A stretch of 64,000 nucleotides of DNA from Gracilariopsis chorda (taxonomy: Eukaryota > Rhodophyta > Florideophyceae > Gracilariales > Gracilariaceae): contig NBIV01000083.1 of the NCBI GenBank assembly GCA_003194525.1, forward strand, positions 186,001 through 250,000. Reading direction: 5' to 3'. The notes under the pieces were generated by a model. That model ran no database searches. It had not been told where the DNA came from and saw only the letters and a program-made list of their open reading frames with translations. The position numbers were made by a program, and so were the translations under genes. Positions 38,146 through 49,817 of this stretch are shown here, piece after piece. Numbering within the stretch: the stretch's first letter is position 1; each line of letters begins with the position of its first letter.

Positions 38146-40173
38146 GGTTGGTCAAGACGATGCGCAATTGGGTACTGCAAGCACTGTAATGCTGAAGGAG
38201 CTACGCGGGGCTTAGTAAATCAACATTACGTGACATATGTCACAATATCAGCCAATCAGAGCCCGCGTTTTTCGGATACGAATTTCGGCAAATCCTCCAA
38301 TTCCTCACCCTTTTCCAGTACCTGCATTTTGGCCAGTCAAAAGCCCATTCCTCATATTTTATGTCACATTTACATCTTCAATTGAAAACCTTTTCCCTCA
38401 CTTAACGCTTATTGGTTCACTTCAAATAGTAAACATTGCATATTCGCAGCTTGCCCCTGTGGTTTGTGCTGACCAAAAATGGCGCCAGATTTGGATGCAT
38501 CGTATCCTAAAAAGCTTTGCCATCGTTTGTGCTCCCTTAAGAACCACCGATCAAGATGAGTATCACTCATTCCATACGGTCTCTTTTTTTCTTTTTAATA
38601 CGTCTTTTTCCTGTCTTTCTCGCCATTTTGCATTCTTTCCTGTCCTGTTCTTTATCTGCATGTTTGATTGCATAACGTGCTCATGATCTAACGATTGTCA
38701 GCACTGCCCGCATCTTACTTCACCATGATAAAATATAAACAGACTGCACCAAACATAATTTGGTCTTCCGGCACCGCAAAACCATTCTCCGTTTTCCAAT
38801 TCATAACAGAGGTTATTGGTTCTATCTAACTCTTTTATTGTCCACACTTGATACATAGCTGTCAAAATGTGACACAAAGCAGTCAAATAGCACTGATCAC
38901 ATTCCCAACCATCTATTACGTTCTAATCTGGTCCATGCCTTCACAATGTTTGCCTATGTTTAGAGCATGGCAGCAAATATGCCCAGGTGACTCCTTTTAT
39001 CGGACCCACGTTTGAATTTATGGAATGGAGGTGGTACAGTTTTACATACGGGGTTTTTCTCTCTTTTATGGCAAAGAAACGTTTGTTTAGGCCAAAGAGC
39101 GAAACGTGCTTGCGCAAAGGTGATTTTCATCATGGTCATTTGCTTTAGTTAACGCCAGAAGTACACTTTTTGGCTTTGGTGACCGCATCGAAGATTGTAC
39201 TAGGTAGAAAACCTTCTCTAGTAATCACGTTACATGGTTCATAAAAGTCTCAATGATTCCAACTGCACGCTTAATAGCAGTAGCAATTTCAAAATTACGT
39301 AGCTCTGCTAAGTAGTATGGCCTACAATTGTTCGATTGCTGACGTTTAGGTCTCTTTGAAGATTCAGAGGGACTCTTTTTTCGCCTTTTCCTGCGCTCTC
39401 TGCCATTATTGTGGTTTCTGATGTTTTGTAGTTTATCTCTGTTTTCTGCACGTTTAATCTCACGATGAGGCTTTTCAATTGTTTGAAAGAGTATTAATGG
39501 TGATCTACTAGATTACAATACTCTTAAACGCTCTGGAGATAAATTTTGAGATCACCAAAGGCCAGAGGACCCATGGTATAGGCTGCTCTACGAAGCTGAT
39601 CACAAAGCCCCTTACAATGGGTCCAAGAGAGAAACTGCTGGACCTCGACTTGAAGGCCTTCATGCTTATGTTCTGAATCTGTAGCGGTATCTGGGTTATC
39701 GATCTCATTGGTACATCTCTTTTAACTTAGATTGAGACGGTAACCAGTACTGTTCATATACACACCCTTCCAACTCACACCCGATTGAAGAAAGGCAATC
39801 TTAGTAGAATTCTCTACGTGTGGATTATCCATCCAGTACTCATGAAATAGTTGTTCGATTTTCAAGCGATGCCCGATAGCTTCTTTCACTTCTGGTGTTC
39901 TTTTTTTCTCTTCTGCGTACACAGTGGTGGGGAAGCGCAATGCTTTAGCACAAGATGCTGACCGGTCGGACGTGCCTCAGCGGTCGGTAGAAGGATTTCC
40001 TGGAAAGCCCGTGTGGAAGATGTGCTCGGTGATCCGAACGGTAGAAGGCAGGAGACGCCGGTCGAGGGCTGCGGAACCGGACGGGCAACTGCGTCAGGCG
40101 TGGTCAGGGAGCACACGTAGAGTGTTGGCGGTCGTGTACCGCTCATAGTTTTCGGTGCGGAGTAGTAGTACAA
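38146..40173. other. AT-rich block with coding-like minus-strand pieces of unknown origin
   Basis: From about 38215 to 39920 the base composition is clearly more AT-rich than on either side. On the minus strand several separate frames look coding: about 39722-39940 (IEQLFHEYWMDNPHVENSTK), 39529-39715 (EVQQFLSWTHCKGLCDQL), 39231-39490 (a Lys/Arg-rich nuclear-signal-like stretch, then RPYYLAELRNFEIATAIKRA) and 38698-38920 (Cys-rich, ending YHGEVRCGQC). Breaks between them could be introns or lesions. I recognise none of them; a decayed transposon or viral gene is possible. A 149-codon plus-strand frame (38237-38686) in the same block is not supported. Confidence 0.35.
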
Positions 40174-41331
40174 GCTAGTGGGCAGTCTTCATCGCCAACA
40201 AGAACAAGAAACTAGTCCGTTTGGTGGGATGACGTCTGTCTTTACTCGTTCATGGGGGTCGGGGGTACTGTCATCGTAAGTAGACCGGCCGTCACCGAGG
40301 TGCACCTCGGCGACGAAGCACCTCGGGAGATATGGGCCACTGGCGGGCCTGCGTTGGCACTACCTAAAAATTAATTAAAAATTATGTAAGGTCTTGCAGG
40401 CATGCCTGCCCTTCCTTCCGGTCGGACACGTGTATCCTGTCCCATCAGTCCCCAGGTGCACCGTGCCGGTCAGGTGCACTCTTGCCATCTGTCCACCGTC
40501 CGGTCTCCCACGTCATTGCGCATCGGTGTTCGCTGTCATCCGCCATGATCAGACGCCCGTACGGTCGTTCTACCACAACAGTGGCCTCCTGCACGATATG
40601 GGAGAAAGGGAAACCATTTTATATTAGTCCCCAGCAGGGGCATCCTGCTCTCAGCTCCTCTTCGGCATCTTGATTTGCATAGACTCTGCAACCAAAGACC
40701 TCAAATAAGTCACCACTATCAACACCTTCACGCAAGTAAGTTTCCGCGACGACGAAGACCGCAATGGGTATACCTTCCTCCGCATTGATTCCAATTGATT
40801 TTATGTGTAGGAGAATGATCATTAGGCAGGTGCAGTGGTAAAGTAACCATGGGGCTGGGCTTGCAGAGGTCAGCACATCGCTGGCCGAAGTATTCCACAT
40901 GGCCAAGCTGGTTGCCTATGCAGGAGATACCAGGGGACACTGCGAATGCCAAGGCACTGTGGCCATAGGTTTTATTACGTAGCTAATTTTGTTTAATTTT
41001 TTAGGATAGTTTCCGGAGGTACGAGCGCCTCGCCAGCCATGTAGGTTGGCTCAAGTGCCGCCGATCTCCGAAGCGTAAAGACAAGCACCCTCACCGTCTT
41101 CTTGCCACCATATGCAGCCAGTAGGACTCCAAAGGCCTCCAAGCCATCGCTACCATTCTCGAGACCTGTAGGGACTTGAGATAGCGTCCGCCCAATGCGC
41201 CTTGCTGCCAATTTGTGCCCACGTCACTAGTAGACCCAGTGGATTGTCACCCCAGTGGCTGGCTTTCTGCCGCTACTGCCCACTTGTAGATTACACCCCC
41301 AGTTGGCCAAAGAACGTAGTATTCTACTACA
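40174..41331. other. Region left of gypsy element 1, including part of its 5' LTR
   Basis: The right edge, ending TTCTACTACA at 41331, is inferred to be the end of the element 1 5' LTR because a primer-binding site follows two bases later; the LTR start was not found. Two exact palindromes occur: CCGAGGTGCACCTCGG (40295-40310) and GCAGGCATGCCTGC (40396-40409). A possible copia integrase relic lies at 40619-40906 on the minus strand. Confidence 0.4.
40619..40906 (-). pseudogene. Possible copia integrase relic
   Basis: A minus-strand frame contains PWLLYHCTCLMIILLHIKS and then GDLFEVFGCRVYANQ. The second string resembles the VFGC-x-x-Y motif that follows the integrase core in Ty1/copia Pol, and the first resembles the preceding helix. 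The match is short and not certain. Confidence 0.3.
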
Positions 41332-41333
41332 AC

Positions 41334-41352
41334 TGGTCTCCAGACCTAGAAG
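41334..41352 (+). other. Primer-binding site, gypsy element 1
   Basis: TGGTCTCCAGACCTAGAAG follows the LTR end by two bases. It is nearly the same as the sites of elements 2 and 3, which supports the assignment. The tRNA is not identified. Confidence 0.65.
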
Positions 41353-41457
41353 CCTACAGGAACAGCCATTTGGACCTTAAGGAAAGAAGTTTACGCATAG
41401 CACTTCTACCATTGGACCATTAGTCGACGCAAATGGCTCGAAGGCAACACCGACCGT

Positions 41458-43423
41458 ATGGGTAACCAACAACCCAACCCAAGGAACGAAGACCAACAAG
41501 GAACCCCGGGTGCAGCCACATCTCCCGCAGTCGCCGTAACCCCATTGGCCGCCCAAGCGGACAATAATAGTGACCGTAGGAGTACCCGCTGCCGCTCCGG
41601 TGGACGTGTTCTAGACCTTGTGGACAATCCTGAAAGGATAACCAGAGAATCGCCATTGGTCGCTCGCCTCCGCGAGAGGATGGATCAGCTCAATCTTCCG
41701 CAAGGCCCAAGGAATGATGCAGAACACCCTCAGGACTTAGCCGCTGCCGTAACCACCCTCCGTATGGTGGACGGTGTCGCCGCTCTCCTATGCCCGCAAC
41801 TCCGCTCTTGGTGCGAAAACCAATTCGAGCAGTTTCTTAGGGACCAATTGGATAGATTATTACGGGAGCGCCTCTCCTATCTGGCAGACCAACTGGTTCC
41901 TCAGGTTGTGCAATCAGATGTCTTTGTGGTGTCCATTGCCACCACCATCCAAGGGGAAATCACCCGCCAGGCAGGCAAATCTCACAGCCCTCGGGCTGTT
42001 TCTCAAAGTTTACCATTGGATGTCCATCCGTCAACACACACAGGACCTCAGGGAGCAGCTATAGAAGTAGCCCCATGCCTGGGTACAGCACAGGAAGGCC
42101 CATTGGGTTATATACCGCCTGGAGAAGAGAGACTCCAGAGGCAAAAAGGACGTGCGGGAGGTAAGACCAATGGACAACACGGCGTTCGGTACGCCAACGA
42201 GTACTTCGAGGACGATGAAGAGCTCACCCAAAAGGACCTCGTATATACGGAGACCCATAGGAAGAAGAGACGCAGCCGAAGGCGTAATTCGAGGACGAAC
42301 CATCGGAAGAGGCACCACTCGGACTCGAGCGATGACCATTCGGACTCGTCGGACTCTTCCGATACCGATACGGATGAGGTGGATGTTCGGTGCCTCAAAC
42401 CATTGGTCACGACTAATGAGCTTTTCCAGAAGGTCTTAGAGGTGAACACGTACTGTTTGATGGATCGGTCCATGCGGTACACCTCTTCGGTCACCAAGAA
42501 GATTGCCACGTGGGCGAATAGAATGCAACTGACCGTCCCGGACAAGTTTTCTGGGAAGGATCCCGTTACAGTCCTTAGGTTCTTGAGCTCGTTCCAGTTG
42601 GCCTGTGACCAGAATGGTTTCCATGAAAGAGCAGCGTTTTATTGCTTCCAGTTTTTTCTAAGTAGACAAGCAAAGGACCAAGTGGTTGCCAAGATCTCTG
42701 GCTCGACCAACCCCATTGATGCCCGAGATCGGGAGCTCCAAAGGACCTATCCAGAGGTTGTTCACTACCTGTTGGAAACGTATGCGACTGATGACCACAT
42801 AATGGACGCCTATCAGGACGTAATTGGATACCACCAAAGTTCCAGCATGTCCGAAACGGACTACGCCGACCAACTTTGGACTAGAACCCGCAGGTGCGGG
42901 AATGTGTTCTCCGAGGGTCGGCTAGCGACATTTTATCGCGAGGTTGCTCCCTGCGATACGGAATCATATCCGAAAACACCACACTGCCCATCCGGACTTG
43001 ACGCTGCGTGAACTGGTGACGTATGTCGAACGATACGGCAGGACATATAGGACTTCCAGTGGAACGTGTGACGCGGATACTAGGGGTCGCGCAAGACCCC
43101 TGACCAGAGGAGTGAAGGCCTACATGGTAGAGTCCCCGTCGGAGTCGGACTTGGCCTTTGGAAATTTAGACACCACAGATGCTCTAGCGGTGAGCTTCTC
43201 CTCAGCTCCGTCAGGAGCACGATCGGCCTTTTCGTCAGGAACGACCACCCCATCGGCCCCAGCGACACCCTGTTATTCTCCGACTGCCCCCAGGAAGGAT
43301 GTTATTACGAAGTTCAATCAGGCCTGTTATATTTGTCTTTCCACGGCCCGGCCGTGTGAATGCATAGAGTATATGCCTGAGGACATCCGCAAGGAAATTC
43401 TGGCGCGAAGGGAGGAGAACTAG
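41458..43423 (+). pseudogene. Gag of gypsy element 1 (frameshifted)
   Basis: The main frame runs from the ATG at 41458 to about 42945: an acidic N-terminus, an Arg/Ser-rich linker (about 42255-42375) and the capsid part (KFSGKDPVTVLRFLSSFQLA, ETYATDDHIMDAY, YADQLWTRTRRCGNV). It then continues in another frame (LPAIRNHIRKHHTAHPDLTL) to the TAG at 43421-43423. Comparison with elements 2 and 3 shows that the two halves belong together. The zinc knuckle region reads CYICLSTARPCEC, where the His expected after C-x2-C-x4 is Arg. Gag packages the element RNA. The frameshift makes this copy unable to make full Gag. Confidence 0.8.
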
Positions 43424-43747
43424 CAGGTGCGCCGAGCTGAGGCTTACTTCCATAAGACCTTCCCTCCGAGGACCACTGGAGTGCCAGGGATCAAAGTATG
43501 TGACTCCCCTGACCACAACGTTGAAGCAACCTGAGGTCAACATGGTTGAAGACCCAAGGGATAGCGTCGAATACCTGGACGGACAGGGCGATCTTGCGAT
43601 GCTTACGCCGCAGGAAAACGAGCAGAGGGACGCATAGAGGCGTGTCGTCCCTCTTATAACTGCCGCCTCAAACCATCGGACTAGCAGACCACAGGAGCTG
43701 AGAAGAGAAAGAAACCAGAGGACGAAATGACAGGGCTCTCGAGTCAG

Positions 43748-46700
43748 GTGTATGCTGTGGACCAATGGGAAGACCTAGAGGACGCTGTTTGTGTCCTGAG
43801 GAAGGATAAATACAAGTTACAGGGAACTTTGTGACTACAGGCCAATACCACAAGGACGTTTACGGCCGTATTGGATACTGGAGCAGGCCCCAATCTGGTA
43901 CATCCGAAGGTCTTACCATTGGGCTGGGAAAGGATGATACAGAAAAAGAAGTCACCGAAGGTAACGGACGCATTACTTGGGCCGATGGACATTCGCGGAA
44001 TACTTCCGCTTTACGTCCAATAGGGTCACCTGAAGGTTAAGGCTTGGTTTCTTGTATGTCTGAACCTGGGGGCAGAAGGGATCCTAGGGACGAGCTTTAT
44101 TAATAGATATGTAAAGGCAATCTATCCTGGCCAAAAGAGGGTCGCTTTCCATCGAGGACCACCATTGGCGATTGTGGGCTCGCGCCCTGGACCCGAGGCT
44201 GCCCCAGTTAAGGTCAAGTTTACCACGAGGACCGTGACCAACAAGGTCAGATTGACAAAAGTGATAGTCATACCGCCTTTGACCCACGTAGCTGCTGTCG
44301 CGGTATGCGAGTCCTCAGGTCTGGTTTTGTTGCAAAACCATCCAAAGTTGGTAACGAAACACCTTTCCCTCATGGCCAATGGAGTAATGAATGTGGTACT
44401 AAACCGGCCCTTTGCGGTCACGATGAGAAACTTCCGTGACAAGCCTACAAGGCTACCCAAGGGTGCAGTGGTGGGGGTATCTATGCCTGCTCCAGTGGCC
44501 ATTATGGAGATTGATGCGGAGAAGTTGCTTCCTGGGGGTGAACCCCCGGCCAATTGGGAAAACGACGTCAACCTTGGCGATGAATTTGAACCATATAGGA
44601 AACAATTCATTGATCTCCTCAAGTACTTTGCTAGCATGTGGAGTGGAAAGCTGGGCGAGATCGATGCCACAAGGCATCAAATTGACGTTAAGGACGGGGC
44701 CACGCCCCAATATCAGCACCCATATCGGACTGGCCTAAAATGACGAGAGGTGGTAGCCAAGGAGGTGGAGAAAATGAAGTCCGCTGGGCTCATTGAGCGT
44801 GCACCATCCACTGAGGCCGAATGGGTTAGCACTTTTGTCCTAGTGGCTAAGAAGGACGGGACCGTACGATTATGTATTGATTACGGCAAACTAAATGCGG
44901 TGACCAAGAGGGATACTTATCCTATCCCCCGGATGGACGACTGCTTTGATTTCCTTGGGGACGAAAAAATTTTCACCACGTTGGATGCCAATTGTGGGTA
45001 TTGGCATGTTCCCATGGACGACAAAGCGAAGTCGCTGACCATCTTCACGACCCACGAGGGATTATTCCAATATACACGGATGCCCTTTGGTCTTATGAAT
45101 GCGCCAGCTACTTTCCATCGGGCCATGGACATCATTTTGTCCAGGGTCAAGTGGAAGTTCGCCTTGGTCTACCTGGATGATGTGATCACCTTTTCCAGGT
45201 CCATTAAGGAACAATTCGCACTTGTAAAGGCAGTCCTTAGGTTACTCCAGCAGGCTTTTGTCACACTGAATTGAAGAATTGTTTCTTCTTCCAGCCCTCC
45301 GTGGACTACCTTGGCCATGTGGTCCTGCCGGGTAAACTCCAAGTGGCCCAAGTTACAACAAAGGCCATACGGGAAGCACGACCCCCTAGGACCCAAACCG
45401 AATTGCGCTCCTTCCCTGGCATTTGTAATGTTTACCGTAGGTTTGTCCCAGGGTTCGCGAAAATTGCAGCACCTCTCAATGAGATGCTGAAGAAAGGGAC
45501 CCCTTCGGAATTTGACGACCTCACGGATGAGCAGTATGGTGCCTACCAGATTCTCAAGGATCATTTGGTTAATCCGCCGGTCATAGCGCTACCCAAGGCC
45601 AATAAACCGTATATTCTAGATATGGACGCATCTGCGACCCAAGTGTGCTGTGCTCTTTCACCAGAGGAGGAGTCCCTTAAAGATTATCGCCCAATTGGCT
45701 ACTGGAGTAGGTCCCTGAGCAGGGCCGAAAGAAACTACAGCACGACGGAAAAGGAATGTTTCGCCATCGTGTGGTCAGTGCTCCATCTTCGGCCTTATTT
45801 GGAAGGAACTCGCTTTACCATTAGGACATATCACCACTCCCTCTGCTGGTTACTGAACATGACGGACGCATCCTCCCGTCTGCCCCGATGGAGATTGCGC
45901 CTGGCCGAATTCGATTACCTAGTTTCCTATAGGCCAGGGTTGGAACATCACGCCGCAGATGCGCTGTCACGCATCCAGACCGATGGTACGGACCAAACTC
46001 CCCTGGACGATGAGATTCCCACCATCTGGGACGGGCCACAGTACACTGATGACGAGCGAGAGGAACCACGTGTGGCTGAGGTGAGAACGGCCGAATGGAC
46101 GGACGGACACGGCGCAGCGATCTTATATGCCGTGGACTGGGAAGATCCACCGTTGGATATCCATATGGCCCAGTCGGAAAGCGCAGATATTATGCCAATA
46201 CCCCTCGAGGAATTCCTTCAGGCCCAGAAAACGGACGAATACTGCGCCCAGATAGGAGAGAAAGTAGGGACCCCTGGGTCGCTGTTTGAATATGACCGCC
46301 GAGGCATGTTATGTCGCAGGTCACCATTGCACGGGGCTATACAGCGAGTAGTGCCTAAGGCCTTACGGGCACTCCTTCTTTACCTCGCGCACTATTCGAG
46401 GTTGGATGGCCATCCTGGAGAGACTAAGATGTATCAGACCCTGACGAGATACTTTTACTGGCCGCTGATGGCCAATGACATAATTGAGACCGCAAGGACT
46501 TGTGCAACATGCGCAAAGATCCGAGGGACAAGAGCGGTACATCAAGGGAAACTGAAGTTATTCCCAGCGGCCGAGCCTTTGGAGTTCATTTCTATGGATA
46601 TCCTAGGGCCACTTCCGAAGTCGACCCACAGCCACCGATTTATATTGGTGATTACCGATCGGTTTACCAAGTTGACCCCAGCAATTCCGCTCAAATCAAC

Positions 46701-47979
46701 AACCACCACGGACGTCGCCATGGTTTTCCTTGTCCATTGGATATATCCCTATGGACTGCCGCTCTATCTCCTTACGGACAATGGCTCTCAGTTTACCTCC
46801 AAATTCTTTGAGCATGTGTGCTCGGCCTTAGGTCTAAAGCATCTCCTCACCACCGCGTATCATCCTCAGACCAATGGAAAAGCCGACAGGTTTAACCGAA
46901 CCCTGGCCAAGAGGCTAATTCACTACGTTTCCGAGCACCAATTGTACTGGGATGACTATGTACAGCCGCTGGTTTATGCATATAATAATCAAGTGCATAA
47001 ATCCACTGGTACAGCTCCTTTTGACCTCACCCTCGTACGTGCCCCTGAGCTGTACATGGTTGACCTACAGGACTTAAGAGCACCTCAGGACATAACGGAG
47101 GAAATGGCTCCCGCCCAGGCCAAACGATATTCGCGGAAGCGAATTGATTCTATCTTAAAGGCCGCACAGACCACGTTGGACAAAGCGCAGGTGCGCTATA
47201 AGGCCGATTTCGATCGGTCCGTTTGGTTTACACCGCAAGTGGCCGTGGGAGATTATTTCCACTTGGACAGACCACCGAAGGAAAAGCCCGAGGACGAGGA
47301 CATCACCAAGAACCTGTTGCCAAAGTCTACTGGGCCCTTCAAGGTACTTAAGTCCCTTGGGTACACAGTTACTATCGACCGAGATGGGCTCCAGGACACA
47401 GTCACAATGGACTGAGTCTCTCTGGCACCACGCTCACCTTCAACTGAACCATTAGACTGGCGCGCTCTCCCTTCGTCCGAACCCCCAACCTCCATCCCTA
47501 CGCAACCACTGGGCAAACACCCTATGGTCCCTCAGGAACCGCAGGTCTCCGCGGATCCAGAAGGCCCCTCCCCCGATGGCTACGGTCCCCTGGACGCAAT
47601 AGTAATTCCTGAAGAAGTACCCGACCCTATAGACATCGCCACGCGGACCCCCGTCGCTGTTCCTTCGGAAGCTGATGGATACGGCCGCTTGGACCAAATA
47701 GAGGTGCTGGAGGACGCCGAAGTCGACGACCAACGAGAATATGTTCTTGACCGTATGGTCTCCGTTGGGCTTACCGACGATGGCGAAGTGCGCTACAAAG
47801 TCCGTTGGTATGGCTATGAGCCCAAGGACGATACTTGGCTTCCGAGGTCAGACATCCTGGATAATTTTGTGGCCCAATATTGGTCAAAAACAGGCCACAC
47901 GGAGCGTGACCTTAAGGAGAGGTGTATCTCTGGCCACAAATTTGCGCCAGCACGGTCCCAATCTGCTTCCACCCAATAG
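43748..47979 (+). pseudogene. Pol of gypsy element 1 with chromodomain (several stops)
   Basis: Protease has an intact VLDTGAGPNLV (Asp at 43874). RT has RLCIDYGKLNAV, YPIPRMDD and catalytic YLDDVITF (about 45171). RNase H has ILDMDASATQVCCALS. Integrase has its zinc region (CATCAKIRG), SMDILGPLP, LLTDNGSQF and NGKADRFNRTL, where the third catalytic Glu is Asp. A chromodomain closes the protein (about 47720-47885; EYVLDRMVSVGLTDDGEVRY, WYGYEPKDDTWLP). Interruptions are TGA 43832, TAG 44021, TGA 44741, a missing base near 45268 (CTGAATTG where the other copies need one more A) and TGA 47413 at a site that is Arg in element 2. Otherwise frames are conserved, so decay is recent. Confidence 0.88.
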
Positions 47980-48333
47980 GAACACTTCTTTTGGCCACGG
48001 CGCCCACGGAACCGCCTCCCACGCCGCTCCACTTGCTGGCCGCGCGCCAGTTCTTCCGAAGGTTTACCGCGACGATGACCAATTGGGCGCCACATAACTC
48101 CGAAGTCCCTGGGTCATCAAGGCCGAAAACCTCAGGAACGAAGCGTGGACGGCTCACCTATAAGAAGAGTGCACCAAAATCTCAGGGACTTGGTGCAGAA
48201 CCGACCTAGCGGTATTCAAGGGTTGAGATGAAGACCAATGGAGCGCGACAGAGAAGACGCACACCTTGACGCTAGAAGGGCCAAAAAGGGAAGCATAGTG
48301 TTTACTGAGGACTACTAGCCATAAGGACGACCA
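47980..48333. other. Spacer between the chromodomain end and the antisense frame
   Basis: About 350 bp follow the pol stop of element 1. No gene, clear polypurine tract or LTR start is visible. Confidence 0.4.
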
Positions 48334-49101
48334 CTAGGAAGACGCAGCCCGTTGAGAAGGGGATCCCGTGCGGGCGCGCTTGCGAGCCGGACTCCGTGCG
48401 GAAGAGGATGAGGCACCACCGGCGGACTCCGTGTCCGAAAGGTTAAGACCAAAGCGGTTATCAAGGTCTGTCGCGACACGCACGGACAACACCTTAGAAC
48501 TTTCCTCCAAGATGGTCGCTAAGGCGTCTTTGACCTCTTGGCTACGCTGAACCAGCGAGTGCTACCGCGAAGCGCGGCGAGCCCAGGATTGGGCAGAAAG
48601 AAGACCCTCTACGATACCAGTGGGTTCAAGGATACCAACGGACGTGAATACCTTCTTCAGAACATCGAAGGCCATTGTAATGACCTCTGGAATGACCGGC
48701 ACGGGAGGCAGAGGAGGGACCACAGGGGCAGAAACCGTCATGTACGTAAGAGGTGGGGAAGCCAAGGGACCGATGGACGCCTCTTGGGGCTCTACCACGG
48801 CAACCTCATGCGTCGGCACGAAAGACGGCGCAACCGATTGGGCCGGTACAGGAACTACCGCCTGCTCCTGTACTGGAAGACGAATACAATCTTCGTGAAA
48901 CCCAATGGCCTGAGGGTAGTAATCCGGCACGGACTGACGTGGCTCGTTCACGGGAACAGCCAGCAATGTTTTGGCCTGGTAGACGTTCCCGTCATCATTG
49001 CTTAAAGGATGTCGCACGATCGGGAAGAAAGTGTCTGTATCAGAAGCGTAACAAAAGGACCCGGGAGTCTGCGCCCAGTCGACCTGAAGGACATAATCCA
49101 A
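48334..49101 (-). pseudogene. Antisense open frame next to gypsy element 1, one internal stop
   Basis: The minus strand is open for 256 codons with a single TAG (48562-48564) and stays open further upstream to about 49222, across the LTR start at 49112. Features are a neutral N-terminal part (VLQVDWAQTPGSFCYASDTD), a Pro/Val-rich middle (PVVPPLPPVPVIPEVITMAF), a helical stretch (SQEVKDALATILEESSKVL) and a Ser-rich, basic C-terminus (SSSSARSPARKRARTG) like a nuclear signal. No ATG is near the N-terminus, so it may be a truncated gene. Antisense ORFs beside pol are known in some plant gypsy elements; equally it could be a host or other-element remnant cut by insertion of element 2. I do not recognise the protein. 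Confidence 0.4.
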
Positions 49102-49111
49102 TAGGGCCTCG

Positions 49112-49658
49112 TGTCGTACAATGAGCGCTACGTTCTGTTTAGGAGTCGGAATGCACCAAAGTGGTATTGGACTGGCCCTGTTGGTCTTCAGACTGACGAC
49201 GTGGGTGTTGATAATTTTGTATCTATTCTACTAATTTTTAGAACTACCTGTATAATTTGTATAACTACATAGATATTTAGAGACGCACGTTGTGCACCTG
49301 TACAGGTAGTGGTGCACCAGACCGTAAGTCGTACACGTAGCATAGGTCGCATTGACCTCACAGCTACACTTAGGCGCTGCCGAGGTCCACACCTTCAAGG
49401 CATTGTGAACTAAGCACCATCTTGGAAACTCTTGCCTTTCAGGTCGAGAACTACCAACTAGTCAATTTTTGTACGTCTGTTACTGCCTTTGCGCGTCGTT
49501 ACCAACACGGCCCCGGCTAAGTATCACACCTACTGTACCCATTGGTATTCAGGTGCTCTATTTCCCTACTGGTTCTTATTTGTATTCTTTCACCTTACGG
49601 GTTGAGCTCACCAGAGCTCCCTAGCACAGCCGCTGTCAGAACCGTTGGTTGTACGACA
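49112..49658 (+). repeat. 5' LTR of gypsy element 2
   Basis: The stretch begins TGTCGTACAA and ends TTGTACGACA, a perfect 10-bp terminal inverted repeat with TG...CA ends. The primer-binding site lies five bases to the right. Without a second LTR the boundaries rest on these two signs. Confidence 0.7.
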
Positions 49659-49663
49659 TATTT

Positions 49664-49682
49664 TGGTCTCCCGACCTAGAAG
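49664..49682 (+). other. Primer-binding site, gypsy element 2
   Basis: TGGTCTCCCGACCTAGAAG differs by one base from the element 1 site and by three or so from that of element 3. Confidence 0.7.
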
Positions 49683-49817
49683 TTTGTCGTTGGGAGGCAC
49701 CGTATAGGTCTTGTCGTTAACCGTTGGAAAAGAAGTCCTTCGTAGGTGAAGAAGGATTTGAACCGTTTGGTAGTAGGAATACCAAGAAAACAATTTGGGT
49801 ACCCCCGTTAGCCAATC

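Larger units (their letters stand above)
41332..47979 (+). mobile_element. Ty3/gypsy chromovirus, element 1 (degenerate)
   Basis: Primer-binding site, Gag, protease, RT, RNase H, integrase and a C-terminal chromodomain follow in order. Integrase after RT defines Ty3/gypsy; the chromodomain defines a chromovirus. Lesions by eye are a frameshift near 42945, TGA 43832, TAG 44021, TGA 44741, a one-base loss near 45268 and TGA 47413. The 3' LTR was not found; a different element's LTR begins at 49112. Confidence 0.88.

Noticed and set aside
38237-38686. 149-codon plus-strand open frame in the AT-rich block
   Set aside because: Phe/Ser/Ile-rich with no motif; AT-rich DNA gives such frames by chance, and the coding-like signal there is on the other strand.
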